Shown here piece after piece: positions 1 through 12,823 of a stretch of DNA of 64,000 nucleotides. Within the stretch, counting starts at the first letter, position 1; every line of letters starts with the position of its first letter. Made by a program: the position numbers and the translations under genes. The DNA is from Hyperoodon ampullatus (lineage: Eukaryota; Chordata; Mammalia; Artiodactyla; Ziphiidae): assembly GCA_949752795.1 (NCBI GenBank), contig OX457061.1, positions 42,936,338 to 43,000,337 of the forward strand. The letters are read 5' to 3'. Below the pieces are notes generated by a model, which did not search any database, had not been told where the DNA came from, and worked only from the letters and a program-made list of their open reading frames with translations.

Positions 1-1345
1 ATTTGCATCTTTTCACATTGTATATCCATTAACAAATTATTGTAATTACATTTATTTTTAATACTTTTGTCTTTTAACCTGCAAACTACATTTATAAGTG
101 ATGTACCCATCACCATTGCAATATTAGAATATTCTGAATTTAACTATATATTTACCTTTACCTGTGAGTTTTATACTTTCATATTTTCCTGTTACTAATT
201 AGTATCCTTTTGTTTCAGCTTGAAGAACTTCCTTTAGCATTTCTTTTAAGACTGGTCTAGTGTTGATGAACTCCTTCATCATTTGTTTATCTGGAAAACT
301 TATATCTCTTTTTCAGTTCTGAAGGACAACTTTGCCAGGTAGAGTATTCTTGATTGGCAATTTTTTCCTTTCAGAACTTTGATTATATCATCTTACTCCC
401 TTCTAGCCTACAAGGTTTCTGCTGAAAAATCTGTTTATGGTCTTATCTGGGTTCCTGTGTATGTAATGAGTTTCTTTTTCTCTTGCTACTTTGAAGATTC
501 TCCTTGTCTTTAAGTTTTTTTTTTTTTTTTTTTTTTCTGTGGTACGCGGGCTTCTCACTGCTGTGGCCTCTCCCGTTGCGGAGCACAGGCTCCGGATGCG
601 CAGGCTCAGCGGCCTTGGCGCACGGACCCAGCCGCTCCGCGGCATGTGGGATCCTCCCGGACCGGGGCACGAACCCGTGTCCCCTGCATCGGCAGGCGGA
701 CTCTCAACCACTGCGCCACCAGGGAAGCCCTGTCTTTAAGTTTTGATGATTTAATTATAATGTGTTTTGGTGTGGGTCCTTTTGGATTTATCTTTTTTAG
801 TGCTCTCTAGACTTCCTAGATCCAACTGTCTGACGTCTCTTTTTTTCCCCAAGTTAGGGAAGTGTTCAGCCATTAATTCTTGAATAACCTTTCTGCCTCC
901 TTTTCTCTGCTCTCTTTCTGGAACCCCTATAATGCATATCTTAAGCTATTTTCACTCTTTCGTTATTTCTGTTTGCACCTGTGTTTGAAAAAAATTCCGC
1001 TGCCATTTTCAGGTTTGCTGATCCTTTCTTCCACTTGATCTAGTCTGCTGTTGAAACTGTCGTATTGCATTTTTCAGTGCAGTTATTATAGTCTTCAGCT
1101 CTATCATTTCTGTTTGGGAATTTTTAATATTTTCTGTCTCTTTTTTGAAGTTCTTACTTTGTTCATGCATTACTCTCCTAACTTTGGTGTGCCTCTTTAT
1201 GACCATTATTTTGAACTCTGTATCATGTAAATCACTTACCTTTATTTCATTAAGATCTGCTTCTGGATATTTTTATTGTTCTTTGTTTGGAACATATTCC
1301 CCTAATTCTTCATTTTTATTGACTCTGTTCATTCCTGCACATTAG
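1..1345 (-). repeat. Old L1/HAL1-like fragment, antisense
   Basis: Read on the minus strand this looks like the ORF1 and flanking region of an ancient L1 or HAL1 element. A minus-strand stretch at 1009-1206 encodes a Glu/Lys/Asn-rich heptad-like segment (residues such as IELKTIITALKNAI) that resembles the coiled coil of L1 ORF1 proteins. The rest (plus-strand phrases such as ctgctgaaaaatctg near 420) matches the antisense form of old L1 that is common in mammals. It is riddled with stops and interrupted by a short SINE at 515-730. The exact subfamily is unknown. Confidence 0.6.
515..730 (-). mobile_element. Short CHR-type tRNA-Glu-derived SINE
   Basis: A complete copy in minus orientation, with the poly(A) seen as a T run at 515-536 and the head (reverse complement of gggcttccctggtggcgcag) ending at 730. 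It is flanked by the duplication tgtctttaag at 505-514 and 731-740, which marks L1-mediated insertion. The B-box-like ggttcgtgccccgg and the A-box-like tggcgcagtggttgag are preserved on the minus strand. Many CpGs are intact (gtacgcggg, ccgctccgcgg), which suggests a fairly recent insertion. The two overlapping open frames here are by-products of the SINE. Confidence 0.93.
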
Positions 1346-2479
1346 TTAGAACAGCCACCTCTCCCAGCCTGACATAATGGTCTCATGGCATGAGCTCTTT
1401 ATTGTGTTTCATACTTTTGTTATTCCCCAAAAGATAGTGTTCTGAAAGGAGCTGACAGTATAATAGAAAAAGCACAATTTACATTTGTGAAGGGGCATGA
1501 TGGTAATTATAAAAAATACAGAAAATACATTAATATATTTAAAAAACAAAATTTAAAAATTGCATAGACATATTGAGAAAAAGGTTACTGAGTAAATAAT
1601 TTAAAATCACCTGGATTTATGTGGAATAAATTTCTTAAATTAGTAAGTTTTAGGCTAGGGCTTGAAAGATAGTAGGTGAGGCTTGGTAAAGAAATAGGAG
1701 CTAACATGAAGAAAACAAAGTTGGCAATAAGAAGTAGACTAATTTAGGTAAGGTGGAAAGGATTGCTTGGAGCTTAGAAAAGCTAATGTTGAAGAAGGCA
1801 TTATGGGAGTAGGTGTTCAGTTTCATGGGAAGGTTAGTGTGGATTTTATAGAAGAGAAGTAGTAACTGTATATGTTCTTAAGCAAGGAATGATAACTGAT
1901 ATATCCTATGCAGTGTTATTAAAATTCAAAATGTTTAGCAGCTTATGCTAGTGTAATACTTCTGTATTGTAAGCGCCAGGTATTATGGTAAGTTGAGGGA
2001 AAAGGTGACTACAGAGCTTTCTGGGGTGGTTCTTTGAGGTTGATACTTTTAATGTATACCACTGGTGTCCAGTTATTCAAAATGCTGCTTCTTGAATGTA
2101 GATTTCTGTTATTCTTATTTTCTTTTGTTTTAGTTAGTTTCTAATATGGGTAGAGTGAATAAGGAGGAACGAGAGAGGTTCTGATTGTTGGCTGAAGATG
2201 AAACTAGCTAGCTCCAAAGTTTCTGATGGAATTATTGGTATAAACTTATTGCTTTTAAGACTGCCCCCCCACCACCAAGACTGACAAAGCTCTTTTCCTC
2301 ATAGCTACTGTCATTTATGATTTTAAAATCTTATTTAATAATGATTGCTTACTCATTTGGCTGTCCTTTTTATTGCTTCTTGGAAACTTTTCAAGAATCA
2401 TTGTAAATTCTTGTCATTATTTGCATTATTGGTAAAATGGGTGGGAGGGAAGTTGTACATATTTCTCACCTTTCCCTCT
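1346..2479. other. Unassigned AT-rich DNA
   Basis: No convincing open frame, RNA gene or clean repeat boundary seen. The stretch near 1650-1870 has the texture of a very old interspersed repeat, but I cannot name it. A short C run lies at about 2264. Confidence 0.4.
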
Positions 2480-3790
2480 TTCTCCTAGCTTTTGATAATC
2501 ATCCTTTAGTTTTGCTGTGCATTGGCAATCACTGATAACAATTACCTTGGAAATAAAAGCTATAGTAAATGTAACACAGATCAGTTGGGTTTATTTGTTG
2601 AGGCCAAAAATGGGGGTTGTGGTGTTCAAAAACTTTCCTTTGAGTGTTTCTTCTCTATCTTCTTTGCTTTTTCTCCTCTTTCAACTTTTCTTCTCACCCT
2701 ACACACTTTCCATAAGTGATATTCATTCCAGTGATTTTAAATTACATCTGTGTCTTGATAACTCCAAAATACATATAATCTTCCAGACCTCTCTTCTGAG
2801 CTCTAGACTTATGTATCCAGCTTCCGACTTGGTTTCGTACACTTGGACACAAAATTAACTTGTCTAAAACTCAACTCATGACTTCTGTTCCCCTACCTCT
2901 CCCCAAACAAATCCATTCATCTGTATCCACCTCCCTCTACCCAGTTGCCCTTGTAAGAAATCTTATTCTTGGCATCTCCTTCTCTCTCCCTTACCCTTAA
3001 TCCAATCCATCACCTGGGGCTTTTTGATTTCTCCTCCAAAATATTTCTCAGATCTTTCTATTTCTTTCCACCACTTCTGCCATTACACTGGTCCAGACTG
3101 CCATCATCTCTTGCCTGCTCTACTCCAATAGCCCCTCCCTGGTCTTTCCCTACTTTTTTGTATCCTCCAGTATCTTTGTACGAAGTTGTCACTGTCCTGT
3201 TTAAAGTCCTTCAGTTATTTTCCACATATATGGCCTATATCCATTATCAGAGTCTCTGAGGTCCAGAATGAGCCATCTATACCTTTCTTTCCCCCTTTAG
3301 CTTGTCCTACTCTCTCTCTGTATTCTTACCATTCCAACTGCACTGACCATCTTTCAGTTTTTATGGCAGTGCTCCTAAACTAGCAAAGGTCTAGTTTTTA
3401 TTTTCCTATTTGTTATGGATTGATAATTGACTAAAATACAGTAAGAATGAAGTACTATACAAATGGAAGAGGGCACCCCAAGGAATGCAAATATAAGCTC
3501 CAATTTCCTGTTATTAGAGTCACCAGACACATAATTTTATGTAAAATTGTTGTAAAAGTTTCTGAACACTTCATTTTAATTCCTAGGCTTTTGTTGCCAT
3601 GGACCAATAACAAAGAATTTGTGGACCATACCTTGAGTAGTGCTATTCTAGAACATGAAAATCTTTTTATCATCCCAGCGTCTTTGCATCTGCTTTTTCC
3701 TCTACCAAAATGTCTATGCCTCCACTTGTTTAAGGTTTTATCCTTATCCTCAGTGCTATTCAGTTTCAGTGCATTGTGTTTAGGAGTGGT
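2480..3790 (+). repeat. L2 LINE fragment
   Basis: The stretch follows the order of the L2 3' coding region in sense orientation. A segment resembling the cccagttgccc region lies near 2940, cctcccttacccttaatccaatcca lies near 2985, and the ggtccagactgccatcatctcttgcctg region lies near 3091-3118. A tail-proximal piece (ctttgcatctgctttttcc, about 3683) resembles the L2 segment normally followed by ctgttccctctgcc. The part between about 3395 and 3650 does not fit L2 and may be a separate old insertion. Frames are degraded and no product is expected. Confidence 0.6.
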
Positions 3791-3879
3791 ATATTAAAAA
3801 GAATATACCTTGGTTGACACTTAATATGTACTTTTAATTTGAGGACTCTTCAATTTTGAAAAAATCTCAACCTTTTTTT

Positions 3880-4330
3880 TTTTTTTTTTTGAAAATTGCT
3901 TCTTTGACAATTCCTTTATTCTGTTCTTCCAGAATTCCTACACTGGAGCTTCTCTGTCTGTTCTCCACACATGTCTCTTAACAACTTTTTCACATTTTCT
4001 ATCTCTACTTCAGTCTAGGTAAATTCTTCAGTAGCATTTTATAATTCACTAAATTTAGTTGTTTCTGGTCTAAAGTTTATCTCATGGGAGTATTTTATTT
4101 TAAAGATTATATATTTCACGTCTAATTGGTTCTTTTTTGTTTCTGCATTTTTAAATTTCATGATTCCTTGTTTATTCTTATGGCTACTATTCTTCTCTTC
4201 TTTGAAGACCCTAAACACTTCCATAGTCATTTGTAGATCATGCCATTATTTTTGTGTTGGTAAGCTCATCATGGTTTCTCAAGAGTTTTGTAACTTGCAA
4301 GCTCATATTAAATGAGAGCTTCCCCCAAAC
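3880..4330 (-). repeat. HAL1/L1 ORF1-like fragment, antisense
   Basis: On the minus strand, 4039-4230 translates to a Lys/Glu/Asn-rich segment (MKFKNAETKKNQ) typical of decayed HAL1/L1 ORF1. The surrounding plus-strand sequence, including ggttcttttttgtttctgc near 4129, matches the usual antisense appearance of these elements. It starts just after a T run at about 3871-3890. Confidence 0.5.
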
Positions 4331-6289
4331 CCCCAGCTCTTTCAAGTTTCTGCCCTTAATCCCTTAATGATTTTGTGTTGCTTCTACCTGGCCCTCTCTA
4401 GGCTCCAGTCCAAGCTTATATTAGCTTACGCTAGCATTTTATTAGTCTTGTATTTCCTACTTCCCATCCTTCAACGATACTGGGGATTTTGCTGGATAAG
4501 TGACTGTGTTCATGAGGGTTCTGACTTTGCTGCTTTGTCTCCTTTTTTTCTGATTTAATAATTGCAACTTTATAAAATCTTAGCCTTAGGCAGAAGTCTC
4601 AGCCTTATATTTTCAGCCTCCTTTCTAAAGTGGGAAGCCTCACTCCAGCTGCTCGATTGCCATGAGTCTGGGTTTAATTCCCTGGCTCTAGGACATTTAA
4701 GCCTCCCTGTTATTTTGAAGGAGCTACTGCTGCCTGCTCTTGGACCTGGAATTCAGGAGACCCATGACCTATTTTTGTGCCTCTATGCTTTTTCTGGGCC
4801 AAGGAGATGTTTATCTTGTTTCTGTATGCATCTGTGTCTTTTTTGTTTTCCTGTTTTATATCTTATCTATCATTGCTCTGTGGTTAGAGCAAGGATAATA
4901 AGGGTCTCAAAGCATGTACTTGTCTAAACCAGCTTCTGAGAGAAGTCTGTCAGTCACACCTACCTAGCTAACTCCTAGTTAACCTCAGGGACCATATTTA
5001 TGCCTTTCAACACTGTCTAATGGTGCCTTGCATAGTGCCAGTCACATACTGAGTTGAGGAAGTGGTAGGTTGGTACATAGATTTTCAGATTCAGTTGGGT
5101 TGGATTGCTTGTTGGTTGGGGGAAAGGTCTTACAGTACCCTAAATATCAGTATAAGGATGTTAGACTTTATCCTTTAGGCAGTAGGCAGTTTTGAAGCCA
5201 CTGGGTGGAGTATGCTAATTGGTAGTTTTTGCCTGAAAATAGTGTAAAGATTTGATTGAAGCTGAGAAGGTAGAGACAAGAAAACCCTTGAGGAAACTGT
5301 TTGGAATCATTCATGTTTGAGAGGAGGATGAGAGCTCAAATAAGGAGGTAACTGGCAATGATTGTTTGAGGAGACAGTATCAGGTGGCAATGGAGAGGTC
5401 TTGATGATTGAATATGGAATCAGAAGCAGGTGAAGCCACGTTTCCATATTGGAGTGAAAAAGGCAAATGATGGTATTAGAGATGGAACTAGGAAACCACT
5501 TACTTTTACTAAGATTACCTTCCTGTCCTTTTCTCTTTATTGTCTGTACTCTTCTGTATCCTTTCTTTGTCCTTAGTAACTTTCTGTTTCCTGGTCTTAA
5601 TGTGAACCTGAGGTATCATCTGAATGAATATAAGTCCTTCCCATTTTTTTTTAGTGAGTTGACCCTTAAAAATCTTTCAAACCCATCTTCCCCTGTCAAA
5701 TTTATGCTTTTGTTTCTGTGTACAATGTGGATGGTTTTATTCCACATAGTAGCCCTCAATTTAATTTTATCTTCCTCAGGTTTAACTGTTTCTCAAGATA
5801 GAGTATCTATTTGTTTTGAACTAATTTATTTTCTATAGGCAAGTTATATCAAGTAAGCTTGGAATAATTGCAGAAGCAAGAATAGTAAACATTAAATGCC
5901 TTTGTCAAGGTAATCAGTGACTCATTTATAGATGACAAATAATTAGTCTTCACAACACCATAAACCCGTAGGTATTTGGCACATAGCATTTGAGTTTGTT
6001 TAAATAAACAAGAAAAAGGTAAGAGACTTATTCAAAGTGAATCTTTGATAATTATGAAAAATAATTTCCCAGTTGTTCCATTTAGTATATATACCATTGC
6101 TTCATTTAATAGAAGATACTTTAGTTTTATAAACAATAATTGGAATCTAAAAATCAATTAGAAGTTGAACAAAGCTTAAAAACTACTGATCTGTAAAATT
6201 ATTTTACTTGGAATGCTTAAAACTTCTGAATATAAGACTTTATATTAAAAAGCAGACAGATTCTTTAACCATGTTGGTATTACATGTAT
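4331..6289. other. Unassigned DNA
   Basis: No gene or clean repeat identified. Open frames here (about 120 codons at 4562 and 5467) lack codon structure, initiation context or recognisable domains. The segment 5100-5450 resembles generic ancient-repeat DNA but could not be named. Confidence 0.4.
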
Positions 6290-7690
6290 ATAAGCTATAA
6301 CTAGCTTTCTTTTCATTTAGTGTTTGTTTTTAACCTTCTGTCTCTTTATATGTGAATATATTGTAAGCAGAATATAGTTGTTTTTGTAAAATTTTAGTCT
6401 GACAGTTATCTTTTAATTGGAACATTAGTTCATTTACATTTACTGTAATTATTGACATATTTAGATTTCAGTCTACCTGCTTATTATTTGCTTTGTTTGT
6501 TCCACTTGCGCTGTGTTTTTGAAAAGATTTCTTTTTGATTTATTTAAACTAAACTTTTTACATTTATATTATATAAAAATATATTCGTATTTATATTCAA
6601 ACTCAATATAAATGTGAATTTTTGTCTCTTGGAACAATATAAGATCCTTCATATGTTAACTCCATTTAACCCCCTCTCAATATATGTACTGCTGTTGTCA
6701 GATAGAGTATACTATGAGCATTGTACACTTTGTAGCTGTTATTACTGTTTTATGCAGTCATTGGATCTCACCACACATTTACTGCCTCACCACTCCCCGC
6801 CCCTTTTCTCATTTCTTTCTTTGTATCAGTTTTTGTCTGGGGTCATTTTTCTTCTACTCATAGAATACCCTTAAGTCTTCACCTTCATTTTTCAGGGGTG
6901 TTTTTTTGGATAGAGAAAGGTTTTTCAGCATGTTGAGGGATCATTCTATTGTCTTCAATCTTCCACCACTGAGTTGTCAAGTCAGCCATTAGTCTGATTG
7001 TTGCCCCTTTGAATGTGATCTATCTTTTAAGGTTAAGTTGCTTTTATGAATTTCTCTTAGTCTTTAGTTATTTAGGGGTTTATGTTAGATGTGGTTTTAT
7101 TTATTTTGCTTGGGATTCACAAGGTTTCTTAAATTTGTGGCTTGATGTCTTCTATCAGTTTGGGGAAATTCTTAACCATTTTCTCTTCAAACATTGATTC
7201 TGCTCCATTATCTTCCTCTTTCTGGGACTCCATTTACTTTTTTTTTTTAATTAATTAATTTTATTTTTGGCTGCACTGGGTCTTTGTTGCTGTGCATGGG
7301 CTTTTCTCTAGTTGCGGTGAGCGGGAGCTACTCTTCCTTGCGCTGCGTGGGCTTCTCATTGTGGTGGCTTCTCTTGTTGCAGAGCATGGGCTCTAGGCTT
7401 GCAGGCTCAGTAGTTGTGGTGCATGGGCTTAGTTACTCCATGGCATGTGGGATCTTCCTGGACCAGGGCTCGAACCCATGTCCCCTGCATTGGCAGGTTG
7501 ATTCTTAACCACTGTGCCACCAGGTAAGCCCCTCCATTTACTTTTAAGTTTGACCTTTTTACTATATCCTCTGTGTCTTTTACTGTCTTGAATAAGTTTC
7601 TATTCTTTTGTCCATCTGCTTTTTTCTGGATGTTTTTTCTAACCAACGTTTAATTCACCCATGCTTCCTTTAGCTGGGTCTAATCTGATG
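6290..7690 (-). repeat. Old L1 fragment, antisense
   Basis: The plus strand carries phrases typical of antisense ancient L1, such as gtcagccattagtctgattgtt near 6980, ttggggaaattcttaaccatt near 7159, and tctgggactccat just before the inserted SINE. The L1 resumes after the SINE at about 7545. It is a second copy of the type of element seen at 1-1345 (both contain the tctgctcc...tctttctggga(a/c)tcc portion). It has no intact frame. Confidence 0.55.
7241..7531 (-). mobile_element. Long CHR-type tRNA-derived SINE
   Basis: Minus-strand copy of the longer CHR form (about 290 bp), with the ttttatttttggctgcactggg tail and internal repeats of the agtagttgtgg type. It is flanked by ctccatttacttt at 7228-7240 and 7532-7544, inside the old L1. 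CpGs are mostly decayed to TG/CA, so it is older than the short copies. Confidence 0.9.
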
Positions 7691-8569
7691 TGAAATTTAT
7701 CGTTTTAATTCTTAATTGTAGTTAATTAAGGGGGGATTAGGGGGGAAAAACCCAAAAGAACTCAGGAGGATGATTTTTAAAAATTGAGAAATATTGCCCA
7801 GGCGCATAAGCCAGCATTCTGGGAGCCTAGTAGGACTTATTTTGAGCAGACTTTCACTTACTCTCCTCACCTTTACCCCATTTCTGCCTTTTGCCCTAAG
7901 TGAGTAGCCTCTCTGACAAAAAGTCTTTAGAAAGTCAACTTTCCATCTCTTTGAACTAGGGCATGGCCCAAGCAAGGGGATCTAAAGATCTAATTGCTCT
8001 TTATAATACCTTTTAACCAATTCTGTTTTCAGTTCCCCCATATAACCATTATCTTCAATTCCTGAACTGTTCTAGGGCTTTGTAATACAAATCGGCATTT
8101 TTTCCTTGGCTTCCCCTACTGTAGATGCTCAGCAAATTGGAGGAAGTTGGAACTCAAGCCTACTAATTTCATCCATCTTCCTCCATCCTCCAACATTTTG
8201 TTGATATCTCTTCTTTGCTATTATCTCCCCTCCAGTTTTCTTTTTTTATGGGTTTATCATTTTTAAAAAAGTTATTTTTTTTCCCATCATCTTAGTGGCC
8301 TTTGAGGTCCACTATGTTTACCATAAGTTATAGAACTTGCTTCTCAGTGAAGCCTGTGGTTGAAAATTAATTATGTTTTATATTCTTAAGGCATTTGTTG
8401 GAAATTGCCATGAACAAATCATTTTAATTTTACCCAATTGTATTTGTTATGTAATAAAAATTCCATTTCATACAACACTTAAGTCTGCATTATGTCTTTC
8501 CTAGGGGGTGTGTTTCTTTTAGGTCAAAGCTGGGAATGTTGGTAGAACTCATTTAAAAACTTAAAGCTT
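7691..8569. other. Unassigned DNA
   Basis: Nothing recognisable apart from short T runs near 8240-8285. No coding signal. Confidence 0.4.
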
Positions 8570-9069
8570 GTTAGGCTACACCCTACAGGCCTGCACGCCT
8601 TGTAATTGCCCAGCCTTAAAACCAAAGAGCGAGCCCAGAGACAGCTAGAGACATCCTTGGTTTATTGGATAGTGACTCTTACATGTCTGATGCGAGGTCC
8701 TGGAAAGAGACAGCAGGCAGGACATGCCTACAGTCTTTGCTACCGGTGGTGGGGGTGGGTGTTACCAGTTACACAGAGAATTGGCATCAGGTTGGCTCAC
8801 CAGTTACCAGGGAAACCAGCAGAAGAGCCTGTCCCTCACAGCCCCTTTGATAAACTAGCAGGTGGAGCCATTCTGATCTGAAGAGTAGAAGATCACTAAG
8901 CTGGGGTAGGGGTGGGAGGATGGGGTGTGGGGCAAGTTACTTATTAGGCTCTGTGATTAAGAGGGAAGGTCAGTCATGCCAATAGGATGTGGGTGAGGCA
9001 GGCACTCCTTGAGTGGGGGATGTACAGGGAGCAAGAGAACAGCCATCTTGAGTGGCCTGACCATACACA
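8570..9069 (-). repeat. Endogenous-retrovirus-like solo LTR
   Basis: Read on the minus strand, the segment starts TGTGTATGGTCAGGCC, contains an aagatggctgttctc motif common near the start of class I LTRs, and has an AATAAA-type signal (plus strand tttatt at about 8661). No clear target-site duplication was found, so the edges are approximate. No internal viral genes are present. The LTR family is not identified. Confidence 0.5.
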
Positions 9070-9392
9070 GCTATATAGTGTTTTTGAACTTAGCAAAAAT
9101 GTTTTTACTTTACCTGTTACCTGAACTAAGCAGTATTCTCAGTGACCCTCATTTAAAGGATTTGAGAACTGATAAAGCATTTAACAATACTTCTCATTAG
9201 GAAATTGTGATGGTGACTAAATTTCAGGATAATAGGCATATGGTTTTAAGTTTAAGTATGTTTGAAACATTATGGGAAAGTGAAGTTGAAAAATACCAAA
9301 CTCTATACAGTATTTTATTGTAATAAAAATATAGCCATATTTAAATGAAGCCTACTTACTGTCTTATAATCAAACTGTATTTGGACCTGTTT

Positions 9393-9735
9393 TTTTTTTA
9401 ATTGAGGTGAAATTCACACAGCATGAAATTTACCATTTTTAAAGTGAACAATTTAATAATATTTAGTTTGTTTACAATATTTTGCAACCATCAATCACCT
9501 CTGTCTAGTACCAAAACTTTTTTTAATCACCCACGAAGGAGACCTTCATACTCATTAAGCAGCATTTTCAGCCCCTGAACCACTAATCTGCTTTCTGCCT
9601 CTATGAATTAACCTATTCTAGATGTTTCAAATAAATGGAATCATACAATATGTGACCTTTTGTGTCTGGCTTCTTTCAGTTACCTTTGTTTTTGAGATTC
9701 ATCCATGTATCACTACTTAATTCCTTTTTGTGCAT
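9393..9735 (-). repeat. L1M-type 3' UTR fragment, antisense
   Basis: The plus strand reads ttgaggtgaaattcacacag, then aaccactaatctgctttctg near 9579, then aatggaatcatacaatatgtgacc near 9636. This is the antisense form of a widespread ancient L1 3' UTR. Similar sequence recurs at 46740-47187. Confidence 0.65.
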
Positions 9736-9878
9736 ATACAAAGACATAAGAAAAGTTGATGAGAAATTTTTCCTAATGCAACTAATAAAATAAATAGGAC
9801 TTAAGCTGAAGAAAGCCTTTAAAACATGCTTAACATTAGTTCTATTTTGTGTGAATGCTTCTTTAAAAATCTAATTTG

Positions 9879-10069
9879 GGGGCTTCCCTGGTGGCACAGT
9901 GGTTGGGAGTCCGCCTGCCGATGCAGGGGACACGGGTTCGTGCCCCGGTCTGGGAAGATCCCACATGCTGCGGAGCAGCTAGGCCCGTGAGCCATGGCCA
10001 CTGAGCCTGAGCGTCCGGAGCCTGTGCTCTGCAACGGGAGAGACCACAACAGTGAGAGGCCCGCATACC

Positions 10070-10106
<37 letters not shown>
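9879..10106 (+). mobile_element. Short CHR-type SINE
   Basis: Complete sense copy: head ggggcttccctggtggcac, B-box region cgggttcgtgccccgg at about 9932, and a pure A run of about 35 bases from 10072. It is flanked by aaatctaatttg at about 9867-9878 and 10104-10115. The long uninterrupted A tail suggests recent insertion. Confidence 0.93.
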
Positions 10107-10109
<3 letters not shown>

Positions 10110-10439
10110 AATTTGATGTGTTTTGATAAATGTAGAGTACATTTGTACTAAGGTACAGGGAATGAGTACAGGTCTATGGACCAGTTAACTTCATAATGTT
10201 CTTGGTTGAAGGCTCTACCCTGTCCTTAGAAATATAAGAGAGGATAGCTGGAAGTTATTGGTAAAGTAATACAAAGATATTGATTGCTGCACACTATTAA
10301 CATTAGAATGAAATAGTAACCTCCATATTATCCACACTTTCTTTATGTGAAGCTAGTGTTTATTTGTAAGTATATAAGAACTTTTTCTTCCAAGAAAGTT
10401 AAATTAATATTGTTAAAGAAAAAAAATTATTCATGATAC

Positions 10440-10830
10440 TTGTTAAAGAACAGCAAGGCAGACTTAATTCAGGAGGACTGCTATGGTGGGGTTTTGCAGT
10501 AGGGGTGAGTTGAGTTCAACTCTGAATACAGTATGGAAAAGTGGAGATTTATAGCTGAGGTATGGAGTGGGGATTTGTGGATGGAAAATTGCTAAGAGGA
10601 AACATCAGGGGTAAGGGAGATTCTGGGTAAACGGACATGACAGAATTTTTGCTGAAAGCAGGCCGGGGTGATCAGATACCGAGAGTAAGGGAATAACAGA
10701 CTCAGCAAGATTCTTGCTAAACCTGGAGTAAGCAGGCAGAGCCACTGAACTAAGGACAGAGACCCAGGTCAGGGCCAAGTCAGAGGACTCAGAGGACCCT
10801 GCCTCAAGTTTGGTCAAGGAGAGTCTCTGT
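10440..10830. repeat. Old ERVL-type LTR-like repeat
   Basis: The segment resembles a mammalian ERVL-class LTR with phrases such as ttaattcaggaggactgctatggtgg near 10464 and gactcagcaagattcttgctaa near 10699. Neither end nor a target duplication is clear, and orientation was not settled. The assignment rests on memory of the consensus texture only. Confidence 0.4.
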
Positions 10831-11640
10831 CAGTATAGATCATTTGTGGCCAAATGTTCACAGCAATATCTAGTATAGTAAAGCTTCCTAATATTAATGT
10901 GCATCATTTTTAATGTACAGTTTACCATTTAATCAAGCTAATCTTGAAAATGGATCTTCCTTTTTAGTGACTGTGATGCACATATTTGAGTCTGATTTGC
11001 ATATGAGAGTCATTTATTACTACCACGTAGAAAATTCTTATAGCTATAATTGCTATTGGAATATTTTCTAGGCAGATAAACCATTCCATGTAATTGAAGA
11101 TAATATCACAACTTCCAAGTCCCCTGGAAATCATAGTTGCTTATAACTAAAAGTGAACCATTTGTGCATTTGTACTAAGTCAGTGAAATGCTGTTGTACC
11201 CACAACTACAGAGGAAATTGAAATCATCTAGAAAAATAACTGGGACTTAAGTGAGCACTTAGGACCACAGGCCAGATTTGACTATAATGAAAGCTTTGAG
11301 GCTTATCATAAGAGGAGGCAACGATCATCCTTATCATTGAGATTCAGGTAGGTGTCAAGTTAGTCATTGTTAGTCTCTAAGTCTTGCCTGGACAAGACAT
11401 TTGATGACCAGATACATTTATAGATATTTATGTGTTAAATTCTTGGTAGGCTCTTCAAAGAATGAAGTTATTCTTCTCACATAGGTGTCTATTTGAGACT
11501 TCAAAATAAGAATATAATATATCAGAATAAGAAGAGCACATATTCATTCAAAGAGGATTCATTCTGTCCTCCGGCAGGCCGTAGAATAGGGCAGATCGCC
11601 CCAAATGAGTGAGGAACTGAGCTGACTTGAGATGGGTTTG
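10831..11640. other. Unassigned DNA
   Basis: No coding or clean repeat signal. The last 100 bases may belong to the LTR described next. Confidence 0.35.
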
Positions 11641-11936
11641 CAAAACTTATGAAGCTTGTGTAATCCTCGGTTCACCCCTCCCCCCTTTCTAAGCTGTAGC
11701 CCTCCAGAGGTCACAATTGAAGGCCCAGTGTTTCTCCTTTCCTTAGCACCACAAGACTGCCAAAAATTCTATTATTTTCTGTTTTATTTGTTTTTCTGCT
11801 TTCTGCTTTGCTTTTCCGTTTCTTGCATTGTGTATTTTAAGAATTTGTCAAATACCTCTAGGTCAGAATTGTTGGGGGTCACACCTCTGTAACTCCCTTC
11901 CTTCAGGAAACTTCGCAGCTCTGAACTCCAATTTTT

Positions 11937-12823
11937 TTTAATTAGTTTCTGCTTTATAACAAAGTGAATCAGTTATACATATTCATCTGTTCCCATATCC
12001 CTTCCCTCTTGCGTCTCCCTCCCTCCCACCCTCCCTATCCCACCCCTCCAGGCGGTCACAAAGCACCGAGCTGGTCTCCCTGTGCTATGCGGCTGCTTCC
12101 CACTAGCTATCTACCTTACGTTTGGTAGTGTATCTATGTCCATGCCTCTCTCTCGCTTTGTCACAGCTTACCCTTCCCACTCCCCATATCCTCAAGTCCA
12201 TTCTCAAGTAGGTCTGTGTCTTTATTCCTGTTTTACCCCTAGGTTCTTCATGACATTTTTTTTTTCTTAAATTCCATATATATGTGTTAGCATACGGTAT
12301 TTGTCTTTCTCTTTCTGACTTACTTCACTCTGTATGACAGACTCTAGGTCTATCCACCTCATTACAAATAGCTCAATTTTGTTTCTTCTTATGGCTGAGT
12401 AATATTCCATTGTATATATGTGCCACATCTTCTTTATCCATTCATCCGATGATGGACATTTAGGTTGTTTCCATCTCCGGGCTATTGTAAATAGAGCTAC
12501 AATGAACATTTTGGTACATGACTCTTTTTGAATTATGGTTTTCTCAGGGTATATGCCCAGTAGTGGGATTTCTGGGTCATATGGTAGTTCTATTTGTAGT
12601 TTTTTAAGGAACCTCCATACTGTTCTCCATAGTGGCTGTACCAATTCACATTCCCACCAGCAGTGCAAGAGTGTTCCCTTTTCTCCACACCCTCTCCAGC
12701 ATTTATTGTTTCTAGATTTTTTGATGATGGCCATTCTGACTGGTGTGAGATGATATCTCATTGTAGTTTTGACTTGCATTTCTCTAATGATTAATGATGT
12801 TGAGCATTCTTTCATGTGTTTGT
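11937..12823 (-). mobile_element. 5'-truncated young L1 3' end
   Basis: Minus-strand copy of the last ~890 bp of the same L1 family as the full-length element at 48509-55802. It has the final ORF2 codons, the 3' UTR with its polypurine tract (plus-strand ctccctccctcccaccctccc near 12016) and an A-rich end (plus-strand T run at about 11937). The target duplication tgaactccaattttt is present at 11922-11936 and 12824-12838. It is a useful internal reference for the long L1, because its ORF2 runs through to the family stop. Confidence 0.93.
12267..12823 (-). pseudogene. L1 ORF2 C-terminal remnant
   Basis: About 185 codons of ORF2 C-terminus on the minus strand, from a point homologous to residue ~1087 of the full-length copy to a TAA at 12267-12269. 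It contains the Cys-rich segment [18 protein letters not shown], typical of the L1 ORF2 C-terminus, and is open throughout. It ends ...LESVIQSEV...THIYGI, showing a CAG (Gln) where the full-length copy has a TAG stop. The apparent Met at its start lies in flanking DNA, so no protein is expected. Confidence 0.85.

Noticed and set aside
5467..5838. 123-codon hydrophobic frame as a membrane protein
   Set aside because: Its Phe/Leu/Ser richness follows from T-rich DNA; no conserved motif or supporting context was found.
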